The notes: a model not told the origin generated them from the letters alone. 64,000 nucleotides of DNA from Cupriavidus taiwanensis LMG 19424 (GCF_000069785.1 NC_010528.1:496001-560000); one strand, 5' to 3'; counted from the first letter of the stretch, positions 44,654-53,872 are shown. Translations and numbers: made by a program.

Positions 44654-45898
44654 ATGCCTACCGATATCCATCCCTACCTCTCCGAAGCCCACACGCCGGA
44701 ATCGCGCGCCGAGTTCGGCGTCGACCGTCCCGACGCGCCCATCCTGCCGGGCGCGTGGCTGGGCATGCTGGGCGGCGGCCAGCTCGGCCGCATGTTCACG
44801 CATGCGGCGCAGGCGATGGGCTATCGCGTGTGCGTGCTCGACCCCGACCAGGACAGCCCGGCGGGCGTGGTGGCCGACAAGCACATCTGCGCGGCGTACA
44901 CCGATGAGGCCGCGCTGGCCGAGATGGGCAAGCTGTGCCAGGCGGTGAGCACCGAGTTCGAGAACGTGCCGTCGCTGTCGCTGGACCGGCTGGAGCAGCT
45001 GGGCGCGTTCGTTGCCCCGCGCGGTTATTGCGTGTCGATCGCGCAGAACCGCATCGGCGAGAAGAAATTCTTCGCCGCGTGCGCCGAGCGCACCGGCGTG
45101 CCAACCGCGCCGCACTGGGTGATCCAGCACGATGCGGATGTCGACCAGCTGCCCGACCACGTGCTGCCCGGCATCCTCAAGACGGCGCGCATGGGCTATG
45201 ACGGCAAGGGCCAGGCGCGCGTGAAGACGCGCGACGACGTGCGCGCCGCGTGGAAAGCGATGCAGCACGTCCCATGCGTGCTGGAGCAGATGCTGCCGCT
45301 GGCGTACGAGGTGTCGGTACTGGCCGCGCGCGGCGCGGACGGCGCCACCGCGACCTGGCCGCTGGCCGAGAACGTGCACCGCGACGGCATCCTGTTCTCG
45401 ACCGAGATGCCGTCGACCAGCGTCTCGCCCGAAATCGCCGAGCGCGCCCGCGCCGCCGCCGCCGCGATTGCCACCGAGATGGGCTATGTCGGCGTGCTGT
45501 GCATCGAGTTCTTCGTGCTGACCGACGGTTCGCTGGTCGCCAACGAAATGGCGCCGCGCCCGCACAATTCCGGCCATATCACCATGGACGCCTGCGAGAC
45601 CAGCCAGTTCGAGCAGCAGGTGCGCGCCATGGCGCGGCTGCCGCTGGGCAGCACGCGCCAGCATTCGGCCGGCAAGATGCTGAACCTGCTGGGCGACGTG
45701 TGGTTCGAGTTCGGGCTGGAGCGCACGCCCGCGTGGGATGAGGTGGTGGCGCAACCCGGCGCCAAGCTGCACCTGTACGGCAAGAGCGATGCGCGCCCGT
45801 CGCGCAAGATGGGGCACGTCAACTGCATCGGCGAGCATGCCGAAGCCGCCGATGCTGCCTTTACCGCAGCCGCGCAGGCACTGCATATCCCGCTCTGA
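44654..45898 (+). CDS. purK: N5-carboxyaminoimidazole ribonucleotide synthase
   Basis: ATP-grasp enzyme of 414 residues making N5-CAIR from AIR, bicarbonate and ATP. It has [17 protein letters not shown], the [10 protein letters not shown] site, [24 protein letters not shown] with the glycine-rich loop, and [15 protein letters not shown] 30-residue N-terminal extension precedes the usual start of the fold. Partner of PurE in the same operon. Confidence 0.96.
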   Translation: MPTDIHPYLSEAHTPESRAEFGVDRPDAPILPGAWLGMLGGGQLGRMFTHAAQAMGYRVCVLDPDQDSPAGVVADKHICAAYTDEAALAEMGKLCQAVSTEFENVPSLSLDRLEQLGAFVAPRGYCVSIAQNRIGEKKFFAACAERTGVPTAPHWVIQHDADVDQLPDHVLPGILKTARMGYDGKGQARVKTRDDVRAAWKAMQHVPCVLEQMLPLAYEVSVLAARGADGATATWPLAENVHRDGILFSTEMPSTSVSPEIAERARAAAAAIATEMGYVGVLCIEFFVLTDGSLVANEMAPRPHNSGHITMDACETSQFEQQVRAMARLPLGSTRQHSAGKMLNLLGDVWFEFGLERTPAWDEVVAQPGAKLHLYGKSDARPSRKMGHVNCIGEHAEAADAAFTAAAQALHIPL

Positions 45899-45911
45899 CG
45901 CAAGGAACACG

Positions 45912-46901
45912 ATGTCGCCGCGCACGCCCACGGCTGCTGAACTCGATGAAGCCGTCCGCCTGCTCGAGGCCGGGCAACTGGTCGCCTTTCCGACTGAGAC
46001 CGTCTATGGCCTCGGCGCCGATGCCGAAAACCCGGCGGCGGTCGGCCGCATCTTCGCGCTCAAGGGCAGGCCGTCGAACCACCCGGTGATCGTGCACGTG
46101 GTCGATGGCGCGGATATCGGCTACTGGACCGACGACGTCCCCGCGGCCGCGCAGCAGCTGATCGACGCCTTCTGGCCCGGCCCGCTGACGCTGATCCTGA
46201 AGCGCGCCGCGCATATCGATGCTGCGGTGGCGGGCGGGCAGGACAGCATCGGCCTGCGGTGCCCGTCGCATCCGGTGGCGCAGGCGCTGCTGTCGCGCTT
46301 CAAGCGCGGCCGCGGCGGCATTGCCGCGCCTTCGGCGAACAAGTTCGGCCAGGTCAGCCCGACCACGGCGCAGCATGTGCGCGAGGAATTCGGCGACGCG
46401 GTCTATGTGCTGGAGGGCGATGGCGTCGAGGTCGGCATCGAATCGACCATCGTCGACCTGTCGCGGCTGGACCAGGGCATCGGCCCGGTGCTGCTGCGCC
46501 CGGGTGCGGTCACGGTGGGGATGCTCGCGCAGGTGCTGGGCGAAGCCCCGCTGCCGCCGGATGCCGCCGCACCGCGCGCGTCGGGCACGCTGAAGGCCCA
46601 CTACGCCCCGCACACGCCGCTGCTGCTGGCCGATGCGCAGGCTGCCGCCGCGCGCCTGGAAGCGCTGCCGGCGGATGCCCGCGTGGCATGGGTCGGCCGC
46701 GCGCCGCTGGCGGACCAGCGCTGCACCTGGGTGCAGGCGCCGGGGGATGCTGCTGCGTATGCGCAGGAGTTGTACCGGCTGCTGCGCAAGCTGGATCGGC
46801 AGGGGTATACGCAGCTGGTGTTCGAGGTATTGCCCGAAGGGCAGGACTGGGCCGGGGTAAGGGACCGGCTGGAGCGGGCGGCAGCGGCGTTTGGGGGGTA
46901 G
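45912..46901 (+). CDS. Threonylcarbamoyl-AMP synthase, Sua5 type
   Basis: Enzyme of 329 residues making threonylcarbamoyladenylate for the t6A modification of tRNAs reading ANN codons. The YrdC domain (about 1-200) has GQLVAFPTETVYGLGADA, FALKGRPSNHPVIVHV, FWPGPLTLIL, and SANKFGQVSPTT; a Sua5 C-terminal domain follows (SGTLKAHYAPHTPLLLADA). The ATG was chosen at the family start, 14 bases after purK. It ends in a repeat-bearing gap. Confidence 0.9.
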   Translation: MSPRTPTAAELDEAVRLLEAGQLVAFPTETVYGLGADAENPAAVGRIFALKGRPSNHPVIVHVVDGADIGYWTDDVPAAAQQLIDAFWPGPLTLILKRAAHIDAAVAGGQDSIGLRCPSHPVAQALLSRFKRGRGGIAAPSANKFGQVSPTTAQHVREEFGDAVYVLEGDGVEVGIESTIVDLSRLDQGIGPVLLRPGAVTVGMLAQVLGEAPLPPDAAAPRASGTLKAHYAPHTPLLLADAQAAAARLEALPADARVAWVGRAPLADQRCTWVQAPGDAAAYAQELYRLLRKLDRQGYTQLVFEVLPEGQDWAGVRDRLERAAAAFGG

Positions 46902-46937
46902 GCGGGACGATGGTTTGCGTGGGGGATTACTTCGTTG

Positions 46938-47048
46938 AAGCTTTGGCCCTTTCCCCCACCTTGCGAGGGATGTCGGCAGCTCCAACGCTCTCGCATACCC
47001 GCGTTTTGCTCCCTCTCCTGCCTGCGGGAGAGGGCCGGGGGAGAGGGC
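46938..47048. repeat. Second type of palindromic repeat (CTCTCC/GGAGAG type)
   Basis: TTTCCCCCACC near 46950 and CCCTCTCCTGCCTGCGGGAG followed by AGGGCCGGGGGAGAGGGC near 47011-47048 give a hairpin (CCCTCTC/GAGAGGG) of a kind seen widely in beta- and gamma-proteobacterial genomes. Only one copy in this window. No gene lies in the 46902-47067 gap, where two convergent genes meet. Confidence 0.6.
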
Positions 47049-47067
47049 CGGCGTGTGCCAAGCACGC

Positions 47068-47406
47068 CTACGTCAACATTACCCCCCCCAACAACCGCAA
47101 CGCCGTATACACCGCCATCCCCACCACAATCATCCCCACCATCTTCCTGGTCACCAGGTAGAACACCGTCGCGGCCACGCCCGCCATCAGCTTGTAGTTC
47201 GAAAACGCCACGGTGAAATGCCCCTGCCAGGTCATCAGGTCCGGCAGGATGATGGCGGCCAGCGCCGCTGCCGGCGCATAGCGCAGCGCGCGCTGGATGC
47301 GGTCCGGCACGGTGATGTGCTCGCCGGCCATCAGGAACAGCGCGCGCGTAATCACGGTGACGACCGCCATGCCGACCAGCGCGATCCAGACTTCGGTATG
47401 GCTCAT
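47068..47406 (-). CDS. azlD: Branched-chain amino acid exporter subunit AzlD
   Basis: Small membrane protein of 112 residues with about four helices (WIALVGMAVVTVITRALFLM, then a loop with a proline, LKYAP-like AALAAIILPDLM, and a C-terminal pair). It is the small partner of AzlC, which together export branched-chain amino acids or analogues. Its ATG overlaps the AzlC stop by four bases. Confidence 0.88.
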   Translation of the reverse strand: MSHTEVWIALVGMAVVTVITRALFLMAGEHITVPDRIQRALRYAPAAALAAIILPDLMTWQGHFTVAFSNYKLMAGVAATVFYLVTRKMVGMIVVGMAVYTALRLLGGVMLT

Positions 47407-48251
47407 GCGCGGTCTCCGGGTACGTCCGCCGGCTCAGGTGCCGGCTTGGAAGCGGGCTTTGAAGCGGGCTTGGCCAGCGGTGCCTGCCGGCGCCGCTGGA
47501 TGCCGCGCAGCGCGGCTCGCGCGGCCAGTTCGTCGCTGGCCATGCCGGCAGCGATGGCACCGACCACCGCCACCACCAGCCCCAGCCGGTACGGCAAGTC
47601 GAAGCACAGTAGCGCCAGCACCGCGGAAATCACCACTGCCATCAGCGTCGAGCGCGAATTGATGGTGGCGATCATCACCGGGATCAGCGCCATGGTGCCC
47701 GCCAGCCCCAGGCCCCAGCTGTCCGGGAACAGGCTGGCCAGCACGATGCCGATGATCGACGACACTTGCCACATGCAGAAGTTGGTCAGCGCCATGCCCC
47801 AGAAGTAGCCTTCCTTGCCGGGCTCATAGCCGGGCGTGCTGTACTTCTGCAGGAAATAGACGAAATGCAGGTCGCCGTTGAAGAAGCCCAGCACCGTGCG
47901 ACGCGCCAGCGTCAGGTAGCTGAAATGCGGCTGCATGCCGGCGCTGAAGATGACGAAGCGCAGGTTGACCATGGCCGCGGTCAGCCAGATGGTCCACAGC
48001 GGCAGCCCCGCGGCGAACAGCGGCAGCACCGCCAGCTGCGCCGAGCCGGCGTAGACCAGCAGGGACATGCCGATGGCTTCTGGCACGGTCAGCACGGATT
48101 TGCTCATGGCCACGCCGGTGACCAGACCCCAGGAAAATACCGCGGGCAGGGACGGGGCAAAGCGGCGCGCGCCGTCGAGAAAGCCGGCGCGTTCGGCGGG
48201 TGCGAAGCGATGCCAGAGGCGCAACCACACCGGGGGTTGTCGGGAAGTCAT
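47403..48251 (-). CDS. azlC: Branched-chain amino acid exporter subunit AzlC
   Basis: Membrane protein of 282 residues. Family segments are LPAVFSWGLVTGVAMSKS, LLVYAGSAQLAVLPL, and VNLRFVIFSAGMQPHFSYL, with six to seven helices. The C-terminal 35 residues are a Lys/Pro/Ala repeat-like tail (KPASKPASKPAPEPAD) of no known role. A long upstream frame extension is open but non-coding-like, so the ATG of MTSRQPP was used. Translationally coupled to azlD. Confidence 0.9.
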   Translation of the reverse strand: MTSRQPPVWLRLWHRFAPAERAGFLDGARRFAPSLPAVFSWGLVTGVAMSKSVLTVPEAIGMSLLVYAGSAQLAVLPLFAAGLPLWTIWLTAAMVNLRFVIFSAGMQPHFSYLTLARRTVLGFFNGDLHFVYFLQKYSTPGYEPGKEGYFWGMALTNFCMWQVSSIIGIVLASLFPDSWGLGLAGTMALIPVMIATINSRSTLMAVVISAVLALLCFDLPYRLGLVVAVVGAIAAGMASDELAARAALRGIQRRRQAPLAKPASKPASKPAPEPADVPGDRA

Positions 48252-48439
48252 GTCAGAGGAAGCGGGGGCGATGCGGCCCGGGGCCGCAGGCCGGCCCGGA
48301 AGGCTGCCGCCGCAGGACGCGGCTGGCACCCTGGCATTATAGGGTGGGATGGCGGACTGGTAAGCGAGTGCTTAACAAAATGCCGTCGCGGCGTTGGCGG
48401 CAGGCCACGGCGCCGCGCCGTAGCCGGTCCGGCGGGGTG

Positions 48440-50041
48440 TCAATGCGCCCCGCGGTACACCCACTGCAGCAGCGCGTCGTGCGCCTCCTGCGCCTGCGCG
48501 GCGTTGGCATGGTTGATCATGCTCACCACCACGTAGCGGCCGCCTTCGGCGGCATCCACGTAGCCGGCCAGCGCGCGCACATCGGCCAGCGTGCCGGTCT
48601 TCAGGTAGCCGCTGCCGGCCGCACTGGCGCGGGTCAGGCGGTTGCGCAGCGTGCCGTCGACGCCCAGCACCGGCAGCGAGTCGATCAACACCGGCCCCAC
48701 CGGGCTGGCCGCGGCCTGCTGCAGCAGCCGCGCCATGTCATAGGCGCTGATGCGTTCCGCGCGCGACAGGCCCGAGCCGTTGTCCAGCACCAGCCCCGGC
48801 ATGTCCAGCCCCTGCCGCGCCAGCCAGCGCTGCACCACGCGGATCGAGCGCCCGGTGCTGGCAGGCCCGCCGCGGTCCATCTCGGCGCCGAGCGTCAGGA
48901 ACAGCTGCCGCGCCATCACGTTGTTCGAGAACTTGTTGATGTCGCGCACGATGTCGGCCAGCGGCAGGCCGTAGTGGCGCGCCAGAAGCACCGCGCCGCG
49001 CGGCACCTTGCCGCTGCGCAGCGCGGGCAGGCGGGCAAAGCGCCCGCCGGCGCGCTGCCATTCGGCGACAAAGCCGCCCCAGGTGAATTCCGCATGCGAC
49101 AGCGTGGCGATATTGAGCACGTGCTCGCCGCAGTCGCTGGCATAGTCGCCCGAGAACGAGGCCAGCACGGTGCCGTCGGCCTGCGGCAGCACGGTCGGGC
49201 TGGCGCTGCTCTGCCAGTCGCCGCAGCGGCCGTTGGTGAGCGTGAGCCGGTTGTCCAGCTTCAGCTGCGCCAGCTCCGGCGTGACGCTGACGGCCACGGT
49301 CTGCGTGGCCGGGTCGGGCGTCAGCGTGAATGACAGCGTCTTGAAGGCGTAGAGCAGCGCATCGGGGCCGACGTTGTAGGCGCGCTGCACCTCGCCGTCG
49401 ATGGTGCCGTTGCTGTCCAGGCCATCGGCAAAGTAGCTGCGGTCCAGCACCAGGTCGCCGTTGATGGTGGTCGCCCCGGCAGCGCGCGCCCGCGCCACCA
49501 GCTTGGCCATTTCCTCGGGCACCAGCTTGGGATCGCCGTGGCCGCGCAGGTACACGTTGCCGTTGACGGTGCCGTCGAAGCCGGGCTGCGCGTCGGCGTA
49601 GAGCGAGGTCTGCCAGCGGTAGTCGGGCCCCAGCAGCTGCAGGCCGGCGAAGGTGGTGACCAGCTTCATGGTCGACGCCGGGTTCATCGGCTGCTGCGCG
49701 TTCCAGCTCGCCCGCGCGCTGCTGTCGCCCAGCCGCACCACGTAGAAGCTGGCGGCCGCGGCCGGCACGCCGGCGCGGCGCAGCGCCGCGGCCACCGGCG
49801 CGGGCACGCCGGCGTTGAGCAGCGCCGGATCGGCCGCGACCTTCTGCGCTTTTGCGGGCTTGGCCGCCTTGACCGCTTTGGCGGTCTTGGCAGGCGGCTT
49901 GGCGTAGGCCGGTGTCAGTGCCGGACCGCCGGCCAGCAGCACGGCGGCAAGGAGGGGCGAGAGCAGCGGCGACAGGCGGCGCAGCAGGGCGCCGGGTCGC
50001 GCTGCGGTGGGCGCGGCGAGGGTCTTGGGCATGGCGGCCAT
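48440..50041 (-). CDS. dacB: D-alanyl-D-alanine carboxypeptidase/endopeptidase (PBP4 type)
   Basis: Periplasmic penicillin-binding protein of 533 residues that trims D-alanine and cuts 4-3 cross-links. A signal peptide is followed by a Lys/Ala-rich linker (KPPAKTAKAVKAAKPAKAQ). Active-site motifs are PASTMK (S123, K126), SNN (372-374) and KTG (481-483), with the large family insert of about 170 residues between SxxK and SxN. Length and layout match class C PBP4. Confidence 0.93.
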   Translation of the reverse strand: MAAMPKTLAAPTAARPGALLRRLSPLLSPLLAAVLLAGGPALTPAYAKPPAKTAKAVKAAKPAKAQKVAADPALLNAGVPAPVAAALRRAGVPAAAASFYVVRLGDSSARASWNAQQPMNPASTMKLVTTFAGLQLLGPDYRWQTSLYADAQPGFDGTVNGNVYLRGHGDPKLVPEEMAKLVARARAAGATTINGDLVLDRSYFADGLDSNGTIDGEVQRAYNVGPDALLYAFKTLSFTLTPDPATQTVAVSVTPELAQLKLDNRLTLTNGRCGDWQSSASPTVLPQADGTVLASFSGDYASDCGEHVLNIATLSHAEFTWGGFVAEWQRAGGRFARLPALRSGKVPRGAVLLARHYGLPLADIVRDINKFSNNVMARQLFLTLGAEMDRGGPASTGRSIRVVQRWLARQGLDMPGLVLDNGSGLSRAERISAYDMARLLQQAAASPVGPVLIDSLPVLGVDGTLRNRLTRASAAGSGYLKTGTLADVRALAGYVDAAEGGRYVVVSMINHANAAQAQEAHDALLQWVYRGAH

Positions 50042-50092
50042 GTTAACGCATGGCCGCCCGCAAGCGGCTGACAGTGACGCTGGCGCCGCGGT

Positions 50093-50680
50093 TCAGCCGG
50101 CGCGCGGCGGGGCCAGCCGTGCCAGCAGGGCTTTCAGCGTGGCCTGCTCGGCTTCGCTCAGCGCCGAACTGACGTGGGCGTCGTGCGCCACCACCGCCTG
50201 CGTGGCCGCTTCGAGCGTGCGGCGCCCGGCCGGCGTCAGCACCAGGCTGTAGGCGCGCCGGTCGCCAGCCGCGGGGCGCCGCGCCACCAGCTTCATGGCT
50301 TCGAGCGCGTCCACCAGCAGCACCGCGCCCGAGCGCGCGATGCCCAGGATCTGCGCCAGCTCGGTCAGCTTCAGGTGCGGGTTGCGCGAGATGATTACCA
50401 GTGCCGAGAAGCGCGGCGGCGTGATCTGCCACTGCGCCAGCGACTGCACGAAGTCTTCGTAGATGCGGATCTGCGCGCGGCGGATGGCATAGCCGACCAG
50501 GTCGTCGAGCACGCCGTAGTCGATGTTCGGCACATGCGGGTCGAAGCCGCCATCGGCACCATCACCGGCGGCCGGGTCGGGCGCCAGCGCATCGCGCGTC
50601 CTGCGCCGCGCGGGGGCTGCGGCGGTGCGGGCCCGCCGCGCGGGGGTGGCGGGCGGTGTGCCGGATGCGTCGGGAATCAT
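50093..50680 (-). CDS. MarR-family transcriptional regulator
   Basis: Regulator of 195 residues. After a 40-residue Ala/Arg/Pro-rich N-terminal tail, the MarR core runs from about 55: LVGYAIRRAQIRIYEDFVQSL, ITPPRFSALVIISRNPHLKLTELA, ARSGAVLLVDALEAMKLVARR with the wing PAAGDRRAYSLVLTPAG. It is the last gene of an operon behind the monooxygenase and the binding protein, overlapping the latter by four bases, so it may be their local repressor. Ligand is unknown; such regulators respond to aromatic acids. Confidence 0.9.
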   Translation of the reverse strand: MIPDASGTPPATPARRARTAAAPARRRTRDALAPDPAAGDGADGGFDPHVPNIDYGVLDDLVGYAIRRAQIRIYEDFVQSLAQWQITPPRFSALVIISRNPHLKLTELAQILGIARSGAVLLVDALEAMKLVARRPAAGDRRAYSLVLTPAGRRTLEAATQAVVAHDAHVSSALSEAEQATLKALLARLAPPRAG

Positions 50681-51828
50681 TTGAGCAGTTTCCAGTTGCC
50701 GTTCTCAATTGTCACCATAACCCGTCCCCGCTGGTCAAAGCCATAGTGGTCTTGCGCACTGAAGTTCAGCACCCCGTGCGAGACCACGATGTCGCGCTCG
50801 GTCTCCAGCGCGTGGCGCAGCGCCTGGCGGAAGGCCGGCGTGCCGGGACGGGCCTGCTTCAGCGCCACCGGCACGATGCGCTCCAGCACCAGCCCGGCAT
50901 CGTAGGCATGGGCGCCGAACTGCGTGCGGGTCTCGGCGCCGTACTGCTTCTCATAGCGGGTGACGTAGTCCAGGGCGGGCTTGCGCACCGGGTCGCCCGC
51001 GGGCAGCTGCTCCGGCACGATGACCGGGCCGGCGGGCAGGATCGCGCCGTTGACCAGGCGCCCGCCGATGCGGATCAGGTCCCGGGTGGCCGCGCCGTGG
51101 GTCTGGTACAGGGTGCCGCCGTAGCCGCGCTCGCGCAGCGTGGTGTGCGGCAGCGCGGCGCCGGTGCCGGCGCCGGCGATCAGGATGGCATCGGGCCTGG
51201 CGGCGATCAGCTTGAGCACCTGCGCGGTCACGCTGGTGTCGGCGCGGCCGTAGCGCTCGGTGGCGATCAGGCGGATGCCGTTGGCGGTGGCGGCGGCGGT
51301 GAAGTCCTTCAGCCAGGTCTCGCCGTAGGCGTCGGCAAAGCCGATAAAGCCCATGGTCTTGACGCCGTGGGTCTTGGCGGTGGCGGCCACGGCATTGGCC
51401 ATCAGCCGCACCGGCTGGGCCAGGCGGAAGGTCCATGCGCCACGCCCGGGCTTGAGCTCGATCGGCGAAAACGCCAGCTGCACGGTCTGGGCTTCGTCGG
51501 CCACCTCGGCAATGGCGATCGACGGCGCCACCGCGGACGAGCCCAGGATGATGTCGACCTTGTCCTCGGCGACGAAGCGGCGCGCCGCCTTGGCGCCCTG
51601 CGTCGGGTCGGAGGCATCGTCCAGCACGATGTAGCGCACCGGCTCGCCGCCGATCCGTTGCGGCAGGTAGGCCAGCGAGTTCTTCTGCGGAATGCCCAGC
51701 GAAGCGGACGGGCCGGTGGTGGACAGGCTGACGCCGACGGTGATGTCGGCCAGGGCGGTGGTGGCGGTGAAGGCTACGGCGATGCCGAGTGCGAGGCGGG
51801 CGAGCCTGGCAGCGGTCTGGGACGTCAT
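50677..51828 (-). CDS. ABC transporter periplasmic binding protein, Leu/Ile/Val type
   Basis: Binding protein of 383 residues with a signal peptide (ALGIAVAFTATTALA). The mature start DITVGVSLSTTGPSASLG and LDDASDPTQGAKAARRFV are typical of the HAAT family. No ABC permease or ATPase is nearby, so it must share a system encoded elsewhere. It lies between a flavin monooxygenase and a MarR regulator, which suggests an aromatic substrate rather than an amino acid; this is inference. A four-base overlap joins it to the MarR gene. Confidence 0.9.
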   Translation of the reverse strand: MTSQTAARLARLALGIAVAFTATTALADITVGVSLSTTGPSASLGIPQKNSLAYLPQRIGGEPVRYIVLDDASDPTQGAKAARRFVAEDKVDIILGSSAVAPSIAIAEVADEAQTVQLAFSPIELKPGRGAWTFRLAQPVRLMANAVAATAKTHGVKTMGFIGFADAYGETWLKDFTAAATANGIRLIATERYGRADTSVTAQVLKLIAARPDAILIAGAGTGAALPHTTLRERGYGGTLYQTHGAATRDLIRIGGRLVNGAILPAGPVIVPEQLPAGDPVRKPALDYVTRYEKQYGAETRTQFGAHAYDAGLVLERIVPVALKQARPGTPAFRQALRHALETERDIVVSHGVLNFSAQDHYGFDQRGRVMVTIENGNWKLLK

Positions 51829-51871
51829 GGTTGTTCTCCTCGACGCTGAGTGAATTGATGTGTTTTCAGGC

Positions 51872-53125
51872 TTACGCCTTGCCCTGCATCGACTGCCGGT
51901 CGAAGCCCGCCAGCTGCTTGTACCGCAGCGAAATCGCTTCGAGCTCGGCGCGCGGGATCACCTGGTCGATATCGCTGAATCCCTGCGGCGCGCGCTCTTC
52001 AGCCAGCTGCATCACCTGCTCCGGCCCGTTCATGCGGTTGCGCAGCACAATGCCGGCGGTGCGCGGCAGGCGTTCTGCCTCGTATTCGCGCAGGGCGTAG
52101 CCGGTGTCGCGGGTGCCGAGCAGGCTGTCGACCAGGTAGCGCGCGTCGAGGATGGCCTGGGCGCTGCCGTTCGAGCCGATCGGGTACATCGGGTGGGCGG
52201 CGTCGCCCAGCAGCGTGACGCGATCGAAAGTCCAGCGCGGCAGCGGGTCCTTGTCGACCATCGGAAACTCGTAGATGGCGCCGGCGCCGTCGATCAGCGC
52301 GGGGATGTCGATCCAGTCCCACTGCCAGCCGGCAAAGCGCGCGCGGAACACCGCTTTGTCGACCTGCTTGTTCCAGTCGCTGCGCGGCGGGGTGTCGGGC
52401 ACGCTGTCGGGCACGCGCAACTCGGCAATCCAGTTGACCAGCGCGCGCCCCTGGCGGCGCAGCGGTTCGGAGATGGGGTAGGCGACGAACTTCTGGTCCT
52501 GGTGCCCGGCCATGAACATCGAGCGACCGTCCAGGTAGGGTGGCGCCTCGGTAACCGCGCGCCACAGCAGCCGGCGCGAAAAGCGCGGCAGGTCGCCGGC
52601 GGGATAGAAATGGCGGCGCACCGCCGAATGGATGCCGTCGGCGCCGACCAGCACGTCGGCGCTGGACTCGACCGCGGCGTTGTCGGCGCGGCGGCGCAGC
52701 ATGAAGCGCGCCTGGCCATGCGCGCCGGTGTCCAGCACGGTATCAAAGCTGTGGCCGGTATGAACCGCGCCGGCCCCCAGGCGCTCGACCACGGTGCGGT
52801 GCAGCAGCATCTGGAACTCGCCGCGATGGATCGAAAACTGCGGCCAGTCATAGCCGGCGGCAAGACCGCGCGGCTCATGCCAGATGCGCTGGCCCAGCTT
52901 GTTGTAGTACGACAGCGACGAGGTCTCGACGGCGATGGCGGCGAGCGCATCGCGCAGGCCCAGCTCGGACAGCACGCGCACGGCGTGCGGCAGCAGGTTG
53001 ATGCCGACGCCGAGCGGGCGCAGCGATTCGCTGGCTTCCCAGACTTCGGCCTCGATGCCGTGGCGGTGGCACAGCAGCGCCAGCGTCAGCCCGCCGATGC
53101 CGCCGCCGGCGATTGCGATCTTCAT
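51872..53125 (-). CDS. FAD-dependent monooxygenase, group A (PhzS/hydroxybenzoate-hydroxylase-like)
   Basis: Flavoprotein of 417 residues. It has the ADP-binding GGGIGGLTLALLCHRHG at the start, the GADGIHSAVRR (DG) motif, and the flavin site FDRVTLLGDAAHPMYPIGSNG. This is the single-component aromatic hydroxylase type; the QFSIHRGEFQMLL region and overall length resemble PhzS-like and salicylate-hydroxylase-like enzymes. It should add one oxygen to an aromatic ring using NAD(P)H. First gene of an operon with a binding protein and a MarR regulator. The ATG was chosen at the glycine-rich fold. A nested inverted repeat lies 55-95 bases upstream. Confidence 0.9.
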   Translation of the reverse strand: MKIAIAGGGIGGLTLALLCHRHGIEAEVWEASESLRPLGVGINLLPHAVRVLSELGLRDALAAIAVETSSLSYYNKLGQRIWHEPRGLAAGYDWPQFSIHRGEFQMLLHRTVVERLGAGAVHTGHSFDTVLDTGAHGQARFMLRRRADNAAVESSADVLVGADGIHSAVRRHFYPAGDLPRFSRRLLWRAVTEAPPYLDGRSMFMAGHQDQKFVAYPISEPLRRQGRALVNWIAELRVPDSVPDTPPRSDWNKQVDKAVFRARFAGWQWDWIDIPALIDGAGAIYEFPMVDKDPLPRWTFDRVTLLGDAAHPMYPIGSNGSAQAILDARYLVDSLLGTRDTGYALREYEAERLPRTAGIVLRNRMNGPEQVMQLAEERAPQGFSDIDQVIPRAELEAISLRYKQLAGFDRQSMQGKA

Positions 53126-53179
53126 GGTGTCTCCCCGCGGGCAGGTCGCGCCGGTACGCAAGCGCGGGCGCTTTGCATC

Positions 53180-53220
53180 CGGTCGAATTGAATTTGTTAT
53201 TGAGTATAACAATTCGACCG
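53180..53220 (-). promoter_or_regulatory. Nested inverted repeats, likely MarR operator, before monooxygenase operon
   Basis: Outer arms CGGTCGAATTG (53180-53190) and CAATTCGACCG (53210-53220) are perfect 11-bp complements; inside them TTGTTAT-TGAGT-ATAACAA (53194-53212) is a perfect 7-bp inverted repeat. On the minus strand a TATACT -10-like box (53203-53208) lies within the inner repeat, so a bound repressor would block it. The low GC here stands out. Confidence 0.65.
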
Positions 53221-53294
53221 AATCCCCTGCAGATAAGGAAAAACCCGCGGGGAGCGGGTTTGATAGGAAGTACAGGTAGCGTGCCAATCACTAC

Positions 53295-53382
53295 CGTCAT
53301 TCCCGCGAAGGCGGGAATCCAGCGCCTTTCAAGTCCCCTTCGGGGATGAAGTCACTGGGTTCCCGCCTTCGCGGGAACGACG
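53295..53382. repeat. Dispersed bipartite palindromic repeat, copy 6
   Basis: Left hairpin TTCCCGCGAAGGCGGGAA, core with CCCCTTCGGGG and AAGTCACTGGG, right hairpin TTCCCGCCTTCGCGGGAA. Same core type as copies 1 and 3. It lies between the monooxygenase operon promoter and the end of the PACE gene. Confidence 0.9.
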
Positions 53383-53407
53383 TGTCAGGGTCGTGAAAAC
53401 CCCGCGC

Positions 53408-53872
53408 TCAGCCCAGCGCGGCGTTTTCCGGATTAGCCGGGGCCGCGGACTTTGCCTTGAGCGACGGCACCGGGAACACGATGTCGTACAGCCAGTTGTA
53501 CACCAGCGCATAGACCATGTAGAAGCCGGCCACGGCGATGTCCATGATGAGCGCATCGATCAGGCTGATGCCGAGGTACCACGCCAGTGACGGCAGGAAC
53601 ACCACCAGCAGGCCCAGTTCGAACAGCACGGCGTGCAGCACGCGCACCGGCACCGATTTGCGCAGCTGGCCGGTGAAACGCAGCATGCCCTTGTCGAACA
53701 GCACGTTGTACAGGTAGTTCCAGCCGGTGGCGACCAGCGAGGCGACCGCGCCGATCAGTCCCATCTGGTGCAGTTCATAGCCGAAGGCCCAGCTCGCCAG
53801 CGGGGCGAAAATCAGCAGGCCGACCACCTCGAAGCCAACGGCATGGCGAATCCGGTCCCTGGTATTGCGCAT
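53408..53872 (-). CDS. PACE-family efflux transporter (AceI-like)
   Basis: Inner-membrane protein of 154 residues with four helices in two BTP (bacterial transmembrane pair) repeats: ...IRHAVGFEVVGLLIFAPLASW with the key glutamate at residue 15, and ...VRVLHAVLFELGLLVVFLPS in the second repeat. PACE proteins export chlorhexidine, acriflavine or short diamines by proton exchange. Divergent from a LysR-type gene, as AceI is next to AceR in Acinetobacter, so that regulator probably controls it. Confidence 0.88.
   Translation of the reverse strand: MRNTRDRIRHAVGFEVVGLLIFAPLASWAFGYELHQMGLIGAVASLVATGWNYLYNVLFDKGMLRFTGQLRKSVPVRVLHAVLFELGLLVVFLPSLAWYLGISLIDALIMDIAVAGFYMVYALVYNWLYDIVFPVPSLKAKSAAPANPENAALG

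Noticed and set aside
48361..48374. TAAGC-GAGT-GCTTA hairpin between azlC and dacB
   Set aside because: Short stem, no T-run or recognisable operator; could be chance.
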